From: Corbicula japonica
Taxonomy: Eukaryota > Mollusca > Bivalvia > Venerida > Cyrenidae
Direction of reading: 5' to 3'
DNA: 64,000 nucleotides
Assembly: GCA_038501625.1 (NCBI GenBank)
Contig: JAZAYU010000062.1
Coordinates: 868,001 to 932,000 of the forward strand
Part shown: piece after piece, positions 12,116-24,400 of the stretch
How the letters are laid out: each line of letters opens with the position of its first letter
How positions within the stretch are numbered: the first letter of the stretch is position 1
Position numbers and translations under genes: made by a program
The notes under the pieces: generated by a model
What the model was told of the DNA's origin: nothing
What the model saw: only the letters and a program-made list of their open reading frames with translations
Database searches by the model: none

Positions 12116-12682
12116 AGTTACAAGATATTATGTAGCAGATGGAATCATAATGCTACCAAACTATTGCTGCCAAAATATGTGTACCTTACAAAGTAGTGTA
12201 ATTTACAGAGCAGTAAAAATAGCAGAAATGGTTAACTTTCTAAAATTTCAAAATCCCAATCAGACATAGGCAACAAAATCCACTATTCACCCACAACTTC
12301 TAGTTCCCCATCTCCCATGCGCATCCTCACCCCCAGGTTTTAAATTCTTTTGTACACTTGTGGCGATTAATTTAAGAGCAATATAATTTACAAGGTTGAT
12401 GAATAAATGTAAAGATTTCATACAAAAATGGGCATATCTTGGTCAAATGTGAGGACGACTTAAAATTTTGGCGTTATCATGACCCTGTTATCATAAGCAA
12501 TATAAAATGAAAGTTTGATGAAGAAATATTAAGAAATGCCAAAGTTATAGGCAACATTAAAATTTTTAAGGTGGACGGACTGACTTAACGAACAAAACCA
12601 TCCCTTTGTATGGCTTTTTCTTCAATATCTAAGACAGGTGAATCCAGCTGTGGCTGCCAGCAATGCTTAGGTGAATGTCTGG

Positions 12683-12907
12683 TTAACCATTTTCTCCATA
12701 TACGCACTTTTACATCATGGACCAACAGTGTAGATCCAGTTCAGCCGGCACATCTGTGCCACTGTTCACTTTTTGATTTATTAGATTATTTTTTTACCCA
12801 AAATGCGACCAGTGCAGATCCTGATCAGATGGCACAAATGTGCCAGCTAATCTGAATCTACACTGGTCACAACGCGTAAAAACTTGTATTTATGGAGGAA
12901 AGGGTTC
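12683..12907. mobile_element. Family A copy
   Basis: TTAACCATTTTCTCCATATA ... TGGAGGAAAGGGTT. Left TTAA intact; the left hairpin is partly deleted. Confidence 0.85.
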
Positions 12908-12909
12908 AC

Positions 12910-15316
12910 CTCATTTAAGTAGTACTATGATCTCTACATATCACATGTTCTTTTACATTAAACACCCAATGATTGCCATTAAAAAAAAATAAAATTGATC
13001 CTAGCCAAAAATAGTGCCAGCACTCTCATTAAAATATCCTCTTCCACTTGACAAACAGGCAAAATGTGGAAAAACTTTTTGCCCCCTAAAAATCATTATT
13101 TGTGAAAAACAACATAAATCTTTTGGTTTAGCCTGAACAACAGGTAGTTCTGGCACTGACTCATCAAGACAGTACACACCAAGTTCAAATAAATCTGGCC
13201 AGATGTGACTTTCATAGGAAATCTGCCAGGGTGGGAGGATATCCTATTGTCCCTTCTATTTAAAGTTTGTCTTTTGTAAAATTATTTATATCTCTTTGTG
13301 ATACTACGAATTATATTTCATCTGTGTCGTTTAGTTTACAAAGACAGTTCAAGATCATAGTTTCAAATAATTGTTAAACTCAACCTGCAGATGCTAAACC
13401 ACTTGACCACAGTCCTTCACTCTTTTTTACGACACATTTGTTCCGTCTGATCAGGATCTATACTGTTCTTCTCTATGTCTATGCTTATTTTACATGCCGT
13501 TGCTCTTTTTGTTAATGACATTACTATATAAACTTAATTTTGGGAGGGGCTGTCTCTAATGTTGACATAACTTGTAGCCCAACCCATCTGCTATTTTATT
13601 TTGTTTATTTGACTGTACATTTACATGTGTGTAAAGTTTATAAAATAGAGCAATAAAATATGTTTAAACTAAACTACTGTTCTTCCTGGCAAGAAATAAA
13701 CCTTATGAATAAAAATGGATAGTACAGATCCTGATCAGATAGTATTAATGTGCCAGCTGATCCAAGCCAGCTGATCTAGATCTGCACTTTTTGCCCATGG
13801 ATCCAAAGAAGCAAATAGTTAATAAGGGTTCTGCTGCTCAAAAATAAAGGTATGTGTTACATGACTAAATATTTATAATTAAATTATTTTTGTATCAACA
13901 CCAAAATAATATACGGAATTATCACAGCAATGCATGTATTGCTCCACAAAAGGAAAAAGAATCTACATAAGAAAATCAAAGACAATCAAAGGCTCCATAA
14001 AACAGCTTTATCAGCAAATAATTAAAACAGATTTGCCGTTCCAGACACAAAGATATAATAACTGTACCTTTCTTGGTAAAAGTTATTCATACAGTGCATG
14101 TTTAGAAACCATTAACTTAATAAAAAGGAAAGAAATTGCCTAATAATTGCAGAGAATTTCCTGGAGCTGGCACTTTATAAATATAGGAGACCTGTAACAT
14201 TTTTTTCAGAAAATGGCAATTATTTTAACAAGGTAATTGACCATTTTGTGTAACTTATAGCATTGCAAACCACATATTACTGTTATATAATGTTACAGTC
14301 TGAGCCTATTCCAACCACTACAGAGACCATCATCGAGACTTGGCAAAAGTGATCTTTGTAGTATGGTGGTCTTTATTTTAAGGTGGAAAATATATTTAAG
14401 AACAAAAGTCTTGTATGGTTTGGTTTTGTATAATATCTTTTAAATGCGTAAAGTTGCGACTTGAAATCTGCCTACATTATATCACCTGTATTTAAAACCG
14501 GTTTCTGAATTTTGATTGTCGACTGAATGCAGAAAAATCCTCTTTTTTATTTATACCAAATTTATAAGTGTGCGATAAAAACAACAATAAACATAGTGTA
14601 GTTTTTATAGACCAGACAAGACTTTTGTCTATAAGCATACTTCAAAGCTACAAAATAGGGGAAGTTAAAAGGTGAAGATAGAGTGGTCTTCATTAAGGTA
14701 GGTGTGGTCATGATTAAGGGTCCGGCTTCTTTAAAGTCAATTCTAATAGTTCACAGAATGCAAGCGAACAATAATTCACATCATTAAAATAATTTCTTAG
14801 TTTTCTTAAAAATACTTTTTCTGAGACAGGAATTTTGATTGTGTTGATATTGAAAAGCTGCAACATGAGGGGCCCAAGCGAACACTGTAGTGGACTCCAA
14901 ATAACGCGCCAGTCTGTAGAGAAATACAGTAAAATAATGCATCAAAAAAATAATCATATTAAAAGTATTTTTATTCTGTTTAAGGCAATACTCTCTCATA
15001 CTGTGGTATTGTTAAATTTTGCAGGGACAAATCTTCTCAGAAAAGCCATAAACTATATATCCACATGGTCATATATTTATGCTATTGTATTTTTCTATCA
15101 AAACATATTATAACATTGGCTATATAAATGGCGTTTTAACATTGACCTAAGTGCAAAGAAGACACAAAATTAAAACATTGTGTGAAATATATTGAGATCG
15201 CAGTAGTTGAAATATTTAGTAACTCTGTGAAAACATGTGATCAGGTCATGTGACTATCATGTGATCATGTGTCCTGGCCATGTGACCAAGTTCTGTTACC
15301 AAATCATGTGACCTAC
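12910..15316. other. No gene; intron or intergenic 3' of SAM-like exon 3
   Basis: Apart from the split family A copy (13400-13825), only AT-rich unique-looking sequence. Small open frames at 13934-14143 and 14784-15113 lack motifs and splice logic. ATGTGATCATGTG-type short repeats occur at 15234-15310, next to the splice donor. Confidence 0.5.
13400..13825. mobile_element. Family A copy interrupted by ~200 bp
   Basis: CTGATCAGGATCTATACTGT near 13448 and GTACAGATCCTGATCAGATA near 13722 appear to be two halves separated by unrelated sequence (about 13490-13680). Confidence 0.5.
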
Positions 15317-15428
15317 CTCTTCATCAGTATCTTCCTCTCTAGCCCTCCGGATGGCTTTCAACAAACGTTCCAGGGCACAAGGGTCCACTATGTTATACTG
15401 GTCCACCAAATCTTGACGATTCAGCACT
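15317..15428 (-). CDS. SAM-like gene, coding exon 3 (end of SAM-like domain)
   Basis: A 112-base exon between TTTATAG and a GTAGGT donor. It completes Arg463 and reads VLNRQDLVDQYNIVDPCA then LERLLKAIRRAREEDTDEE. The L.RQDL..QY.I.D..ALERLLKAI pattern matches helices 3-5 of SAM domains. It ends in phase 0 after an acidic tail. Read-through into the intron would add six residues and stop. Confidence 0.8.
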
Positions 15429-18400
15429 CTATAAATAAATAAAGTTAAGCTGGAGTCATTTCAGTTTTGTAAGGTAGTCAAGGAGATTTTTACACTCATT
15501 TCCCACCTTGCTGATCTGAACTCACTTTTTGAGATGAAAAATATTTTCTTTAAAATGTGGTTGCATGATAGCACTGTTATGACTGGTTGCTTTCAAACAG
15601 CATGCTGTTATTTGTTCTGTTGTTGAGGGGCTGTGAGGGGCTGTTCCATTCCAAAGAGCTGTGTAATCGCATTTCTTTACAATATTTTAGAAGAAAGAAC
15701 TAGTGATGTGCCAATTCATCAATTACTGGAGAAATCATCATAAAAAACCTCCCTAACTTGTTGATCAATGAAATTTATATTTGTTACCAAAAATGAACAG
15801 AATTACAGAGTTCACGTTCCTAAATAAAAGAAAATTTTTAGGGATGGGAACGAGTAATCGAGTACTTGGGTACTCGATTAACGTCCGAGTACCAGAGTAG
15901 TTCATAAAGTATTCGAGTACCCGATTAAAAATGTAAACAAAAAAATCAACCAATTTTATAAAAGTCTTACAAATTGCTGACTGACAGTTAATTGTCAACA
16001 CCTTGCACCTGGTTTCGAATCAACTAGATGACACTTAGGGGCACAAATATCCGATAATTTGGCGCCTAATTGATGTTAATGTTTGATGTCTTAACACAGA
16101 CAATTTGCAATCATGAAAATTAGCACCTGAATATTATAACCAACACTTTCTCTCGTTGGCGTTTTATTTGATTTTGTTTATTGAGTAATTATATTCAAAT
16201 GTGATTGTTGATTGTAAGTTTGCAAAACTGAAATAAAATTTGATTGGAAAACATACACTTTTTTCACGGTGTGTACATTTTACGGTGATGATCTAGTTTG
16301 TGACCCGAGCTAAGTTAAATGTTTTAAACTTTGATAATCGAAATGCATTAAATATTATTAAATATCATTAAGGTATTTTTGTTTTCTTTAAACGTTTTAT
16401 GTATCTTCTTTAATGATCGATAATGACAGGCAGTCCACCATGATCATACCCGGTACGATCATTAAAACTTATGGAAGCTGATATTTCCTCTTACGATAGA
16501 GAAAGGTTTCGAGTACTCGACTGGAACAAGATCCGAGTACCCGAGTACCGATTTTGCTACTAGTTCCAATCCCTAAAAATTTTGTTAAATGTCATCTGAT
16601 TCCATAATTGACTTTTAACCCTATTTATTACCTACATTAAAATTTTAGTAGGAGAAAAACAAATAAAAATAATCTTGTGTTTGATTAGTAAAGATATATA
16701 TAGCCTTGCATATTTTAACATTATTACATTACCGCACATACATGTGAAACTATTGTATAACCTTCTTTATTTGTATACAGTTACAACAGTTTCCATATAA
16801 GTGAGAATAAATGGTGATTAAAGTCGTGAAAATCACAAGAAATCTGCTACTGGAAGCTGAGCTACTTTCACCTTAGCTCCAAATAGACAACGTGACTACT
16901 TCGCATATAAAGTTCATGTGATCAGTGCAAAAAAAACTCAGATGTCAATTAATTTACTTTTTAATAGATCATTTCATTAGAATAGATCATCAAGGATGTT
17001 CGGTGGACTTGTCTATTACTGCTGGAAATCTATCACACCCTAGGCACCAGCAGACGTAATGTATAGATCAGAGTACGATTTCAATACGCAGGAATGACAC
17101 TAACAAAGAAACTACGTCACATGTAAGGGGATCGTCTCTACATTTTGATGAATCTGTCTGTAGTTACTTTGCCTCACTAAGTCCTAGTGTACTGAGATTT
17201 CTAGAAGGCTAGATGTCAATGTCTAGGTGTGGAACAAGTAATCAGTAAGACAAAATACTCTAATCACATATTAATACTTTTATTCTAATTTCAAATAATT
17301 ATTTAATTTACTTTTTTTTTTCAGAAGAAAACAAAATTCCTCATCTGAGAATAAATAGCTTTGAGACAATAATTATACTGCTTCTAACCATATTGATAAT
17401 TTTCTCTTTTTTTCAAAATTTGACACTTAATCTTTACAATAGTTGTCAAATTACATAGAACAGTTTTTCCAGGGCTGTTTATCCTTCTTTAAAATGGGCC
17501 ATTTACAGACACCTGGCTCCAAGGTTATAAAGCTGAGTTTGAAAACCAGTCTCAAATCTCAAGCATCTGATTGGCTGAAATGGTGACTGGTCGCCATTTC
17601 AGCCAATCAGATGCTTGAGATTTGAGACTGGTTTCCATGCTAAGTTTTATAACCTTGGGCACTTCACTACTCAAAAATTCTTTTAAATGATTCAGTTTTT
17701 CCCATAATTAAGTTACTTTGCTTTTTTTACTCCCCTATGAAGGGAAAATCACACTATTTCTCCCCACCCCCATCCCTAGAGATTAGTTCCATTTCAGCCA
17801 ATCAGATGCTTGAGATTTGGCAATGGTCTCCAAATTAAGGTTTGTGATCTTGGGTCATACTGGTCATTTAGATTAATGGCTGCTAGAAAACACAACATTG
17901 TGTGAAAATTTCATAGTTTGAAGTATCAACTTTATGTTAACAGTTTCCTTCTGCTGAATGCTAAGAACCGCACTTTTTCACATTTTGATTTAACCCTTTC
18001 CTTGATATATACACATGTTCACGCATGTGCGACCAGTGTAGATCCAGATCTGGATCTGCACTGGTCGCATTTTGTTCAGACATAACCTAATGAATCAAAA
18101 AGGGAACAGTGCAGATCCTGATCAGACGGCACAGATGTGCCGGCTGATCTGGATCTAAACTGTTCGCCCTAGCAATAAAGGTGTGTCTATACAGGAAAGG
18201 GTTATTAGGTTATTTCAGACCAAAACACAAACAGTGCAGATCAGATCAGATGGCATGGATTTGCTGGCTGCTCTGGATCTACACTGGTTGGAACTGCCAT
18301 AAAATGCATATATATTTATATGGATGAAAGGGTTAACGCTGCTAGACACCCATGATGCGAAGATGACTATCATCTTAACCCCACCCCCAAAGCAATGCTT

Positions 18401-21400
18401 ATCACTTAAAGTTTTCTGTTGCAGAAAAATTCTGTCCTCTCTGAACCAGCTTGAGGGAAATAAGCATACACTTAGAGCCATTGTAGACCAATTTGGCAGC
18501 CTGCATATCCATGAAACCTGTAGACTCTATATCTACAGTGTTCACTATTTGACAATTACAGCAAAATATTCCTTGAACAAGTTGGTCTAATCTACAAGAT
18601 CACTCAGTGGTTTAGAGGTTATTGGTTAAATGACTTGAACCATAGTGGTCATCTTACAGATTACTGTTCATTGATTGTTGTTTATTCCTCTCGAGACAAG
18701 ACTAATTAACCAAGTCACAATCCATCTCCCTAGCTACTTTACTGGATATATTGCTTTTTATATTATAGCATGACGTCAATGTGTGTGATTTTTTTCACCA
18801 TCTCAGGATTGAATTGATATTTAATTAAATTCATTTAGGTATGGAAAATATTTGGGTTGTTGTAAGTGTGTAAAGTTCAAAGAGGGTGTCATGTTTTCTT
18901 TAAACAATCCAAATGTTTTCATACCCAAAAATTGTGAAAATTTCGTGAAATTTTGGCATTTTTAAATGGTTGGAATCTAAGCCACCACAATGACAAAGGG
19001 AATTGACGGCTCAATTTTTTGCAGCAACTCTTGGCAAAAAGTATGTGCTTATCGACGTCACAAGTCAAAACACTATGCACCAATAAATTGACTATTTCTG
19101 GCTTTTGTTGCAGCCACACCACACCCTGGAATCATTGCGACCACGACATTCCTGTTATGTGTTAAAATTGTCGCAATGCTACTTCGTCATGGTGTCAACT
19201 GATGAAAATGGAGGAAAACCTTTATTTTCGCTCTGTAGATACTTGTTATCAGGAAATTAAAAAATCGGACAATGTAATTTGAATTAGATATGTCCAGGCT
19301 TTACTTGAAATTCAAGTATCTACAAAGCGAAAACAAAGGGTCATACTAACAGTTTTCCTCCATTTTCATTATAAGTATCATTCATGTGTGTTGGGTAAAG
19401 ATCATGTGATCCAGCCCGAGTGAAATATGCACAAGGGCGGTAACGAGGCTCTGCCGAGTTACCGCCTAAGTGCATATTTCATGAGGGCTGGATCACGCGA
19501 TCTTAACCCAACATAAGTGAATGATACTTATTCTTGCATACTGTATTTATTTTGCGCATTTTGGGGTATTTTCCTGTAAATTTTTCTTTTCACTACTTTT
19601 TTATAGTAGCGGAGTGATATACGAGACATTCCATCGTTCATTCATAAATGCGTAAGATGTTGTGACGTCATATAAGGCGCACGATTCATTCTAAATGGGG
19701 GTGTAGAATCAAAATTTCATACACGGGTGAAAACAACAGATGACCTGATCTGGTATGCAAGAATAATTGACACCACGACAGAAGTAGCATTGCGACAATT
19801 TTAACACATTACAGGAACGTCGTGGTCGCAATGATTCCCGGGTGTGCACACCTCTTAAAGTTGTAAGATTAATCACACTGTGCAGCAATTCTGCTGGGGC
19901 CTTTCAAAAATTGTTGTTTTTACTAAAATTGGGAATTTCAACTTTAACAATGTTGATTAACTGGTCTACGGATAGAACTCAAACCAAAATATAATAAAAA
20001 AATAGGACATTAATATGATATGATATTTCATATTTGGAATTTCTATTGACATTTTTGGAATAAAATATGACTGTGTTTTTCCACTGGAAGTGAGGCAGCT
20101 CTTTTACATGTGGCAGATCTTTCACATGTGCCATTAGACCAACTTAGCTCCAAGACCAGTTGTTGAGGGATGTTTTTTCTTATCCACAAACATCATTCTG
20201 ATTTTTTTTATACTTGATTTAAAATCCAAACTTTTTCTATAGACTGCATTGTAATTAGATGTTTATGCCAACCTTTTTGATATAAACTGCTATCTAAGGG
20301 AACTAACTCAATTACATCAACTGTGCAACAAAGCTGGATTTCTCTTGCTCTGCTAATCAAGGGACAGTAATATATTTTCATGATTTGTTCCCCTTGTAAC
20401 ATAATGGAAGTTGTTACAGAAAACTGTGCAAAGGGTGCAGGGGACAGTTTCCTAGGCTTCTGCCAGAGTCTGGGACCCCGTGCAAGCTTACATTGACCGA
20501 AAATAAAAACTTTTCACAGCTAAAATTGTGTTGTTGTACTTTCTGTGTTGCAGGGTTCTAGCTTTTTACAAACCACAACCAACTGTTCCACAGAACCAGT
20601 CATTTGAACTACACAGGCATTTAAAGTCACCCCAAGTCCTGATTTTCCAATGCAAATTTGGCCAAAATTCTACATATTTGAGAACCTGCAAAATATTTCC
20701 TGCAATGATTTTTCAAATAAAACCCCTTTCATGCTAATATTTTATGTGTACCTAATCTCCCAAGCAGCTGGAAAGTGTCTCCCATCCGTCTCGATTTTTC
20801 AGCATTTGACATTGAAATACCTCACCCCCAAATTATTCTCAAATTCAGCCAGGCCGAATGCGTTTTCATCCGGCAACTGTTCAACTCAGAACATACAAAG
20901 CTAGCATCAATGCATTTGAGCCACTGTGATCAGATTTCACATTTCATATACTATACAATATTATAAAAGAATATGTCATCTTTAATTCAAACAATGATTT
21001 TAATGCATTTTAATCACGGCTACCCCAAATACTTAGAAAATCGACCAGGACCAAAGTGCGAAACTATCCCCTGCCCCTTTAAGATTTTTTGTCTTACCCT
21101 CAAATTGCATAAAAAGCTCTTCTTTTCTGAATTTCATCTATTCCTGACTCAACAAACAACTCTAAACCTGTATTGCAAGCCAACCACGGTCAATAGCGCT
21201 AGTTTGACTTATATACATTAGTAAAGGAAAATAACAAGAAAATTACCCTCCTGGGCACAAGTGCACTTTATCCCTTTCACAAGTCACCAAGTGCACTATA
21301 TCCCTTTCAAAACAAGGAAAACTCACTGATTCTTATTCAAACCATCTCCAGATATTAAATATCCATGTTTTCAAAGTCAACTTTCGCAGAATAAAAATAT

Positions 21401-24400
21401 TCAGTTTTGCCTTAAGGGCGCAGGGGACAGTTTCCGAGGCTTCTGCCAGAGTCTGGGAACCCGTGCAAGCTTACATTGACCGAAAATAAAAACTTGCACA
21501 GCTAAAATTGTGTTGTTGTACTTTCTGTGTTGCAGGGTTCTAGTTTTTTACAAACCACAACCAACTGTTCCACAGAACCAGTCATTTGAACTACACAGGC
21601 ATTTAAAGTCACCCCAAGTCCTGATTTTCCAATGCAAATTTGGCCGAAATTCTACATATTTGAGAACCTGCAAAATATTTCCTGCAATGATTTTTCAAAT
21701 AAAACCCCTTTCATGCTAATATTTTATGTGTCCCTAATCTCCCAAGCAGCTGGAAAGTGTCTCCCATCCGTCTCGATTTTTCAGCATTTGACATTGAAAT
21801 ACCTCACCCCCAAATTATTCTCAAATTCAGCCCGGCCGAATGCGTTTTCATCCGGCAACTGTTCAACTCAGAACATACAAAGCTAGCATCAATGCATTTG
21901 AGCCACTGTAATCAGATTTCACATTTCATATACTATACAATATTATAAAAGAATATGTCATCTTTAATTCAAACAATGATTTTAATGCATTTTAATCACG
22001 GCTACCCCAAATACTTAGAAAATCGACCAGGACCAAAGTGCGAAACTATCCCCTGCCCCTAAAACTATTTATTATATTAAAAGTTGTAATGGCATCTGTG
22101 GTGAATATGGTGTGTCTATTAGTTCATAAATCAGTCTACAAATACAACAGATGTGATTTTCATCAAACAATTTTGTTGATTTACATTTAAGTAAAGAAAG
22201 AATAACCCATCTGGGCCGGATGCAAGATTTCCAAAAAGGGGGTTTGCCTTAAGGGCAGTCTTAGTATTGCTACATGATCTTTTCCAACTTTCTGGCCAAA
22301 TTCCCCATAAAATTGTAACAATTTTGTTGATTTACATTTAAGTAAAGAAAGAATAACCCATCTGGGCCGGATGCAAGATTTCCAAAAAGGGGGTTTGCCT
22401 TAAGGGCAGTCTTAGAATTGCTACATGATCTTTTCCAACTTTCTGGCCAAAGTCCCCATAAAAATTAAAAACTGATAGCCAAAAAGGGGTTTTAAGCAAC
22501 CCCAATGCAAACTTCCCGAAAGTTGAAAAAGTGTCAGACATCTGGTCAGACAAGATGTGAAAGTCTGTCTGACCAAATCAACTTTTGTCTGACCAAAACA
22601 TGTTAAAAGGTAATTAGCAGTTTTGTCTGAGACTTAGTCTGATAACACAAGAAATCATGTCTGACAAGCCCAAATTAAGACAGGTCCGTCGGCAACTCCC
22701 TACTGACTGGCCCCTGCCCATCCATCGATAGAATGTGTCTTTAGTTTCAAGAAGATTATTAATATTGAAGTTGGAACCAAATTCCTGCAATCGTAAAACT
22801 TTTATCTTTCCATTCATCAGTTATTGTATACCAGGAGCACATCAGCAGACCAATCAATTTAAGACCATTTATGTTTGTTCTTTGCTCATAAATAATTCAC
22901 TCTCCAAATACCATTGAAGCACCATCAACAGTTGTCTATCATCATGAATACAAGCACTATATCAATATTGATTTAGTGTACATGTTTTCTTATTAGTACA
23001 GTAAGTTCTTGATAAATAGAAAGTCATATGACATAAACTAGGCAGGACCAATGGAGGGATGTGTTGATCGGCTGATCATCTGACAAAACAAACAAGTGCA
23101 AAAGCCCCAGAAACTTCATTTGCTAGGGGTATAAAAAGTGCAATTTAAAAATCAATGGAGTTATAAGTTCTGTTGGTGATGATGAGGTTTATGATGGTAA
23201 ATATATTAAAAGTTCCGGACTGATAACTCTATATTATGCTGCCTCCCACTTCCTAACCTTCCTTATAATAATTGCTGGAGTTTGCAAATCATAAAAATCT
23301 ACACTATACTTTATAAATAACAAGCTTATGAAACAAACAACATGCAGATGTGTGTTCACTCCCCTCCCCACCCCACCCAACCCGACAAATAAACTGAAAA
23401 TAAGTAAATGCAAAAAACACCAAAATGATGAAAAAAATAAAAAAGATGGATGCAAGGTTCTTGCTAAACATATTATGTATTTATTATTCAAAAAATGTTT
23501 CAAGAATGTTAACATCGCAAAATATTAGTTCCCAAGAAACTGTTTATATGAATTCAATTTGTATTCTGGCAGAGAAGGAGTCAATATTGATTATAGAAAA
23601 ATCTGACAACATCAAATTTCATTATTTCTTTATATCTCCTGCAGAAAAGACTTTGGCTAGGTTTTTAGTAGACATAACATCAATTAAATACTCAGAAAAA
23701 CACAATAAAACTTTGAAGAAAGAATATTTTCTTCCCTGAAACAAGTCCCATTAGGCTTACACAACTGATGTTGAAACAAGTTCTTAAAAGACTAGAGCAA
23801 TAATGGATTCCAGGATTTGGCACACTATGGTTAATAAATGCCATTCAATCCTTACATCACTACTTGTCAGATGTTGGAACATTGTGAAATCAAATGCAAA
23901 GTATTCAATTGTAATCATGGAATTACCATATACCCCAATTCAAGTGTTCCCTACCCCTATTTAATGCAGCCACAGCCTACTTTAAACCAATATTAATTCA
24001 TGGTGAAGGGTTTATTCACAATCTTATAATATGTCTACAGTCAAACCTATGTTAGGCAGCCACCCAAGGGAGTGAAAATGTAGCTGCTTAACCCTTTCCT
24101 CCATAGACACACATTGATTGTGTGGGCGAACAGTGTAGATTCAGATCAGCCGGCACATCCATGCTGTCTGATCAGAATCTGCACTGTCCACATTTTGATT
24201 TGTGAGGTTATTTCGGACAAAAATGCAACCAGTGCAGATCCCGATCAGATGGCATGGATGTGCCAGCTGATTTGGATCTACATTGGTCACACATGAGTAA
24301 AAAGCCTATTTAAGGAGGACAGGGTAACACAAGTGGCTGTTTTAAGACAGGTAAAAGTTAGAACAAAATCTAGTTTAGGACATATTCAAGTTGGCTGTTT

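Noticed and set aside
14784..15113. Overlapping open frames on both strands just beyond SAM-like exon 3
   Set aside because: AT-rich, no splice logic with the neighbouring exon, no recognisable motif.
20528..21948. Paired open frames shared by the two 645-bp repeats
   Set aside because: Their similarity is due to element duplication; composition is non-coding and there is no motif.
23234..23739. Overlapping open frames of 66-104 residues
   Set aside because: AT-rich with a C-run; frames on both strands overlap and none has a motif or coding-like composition.
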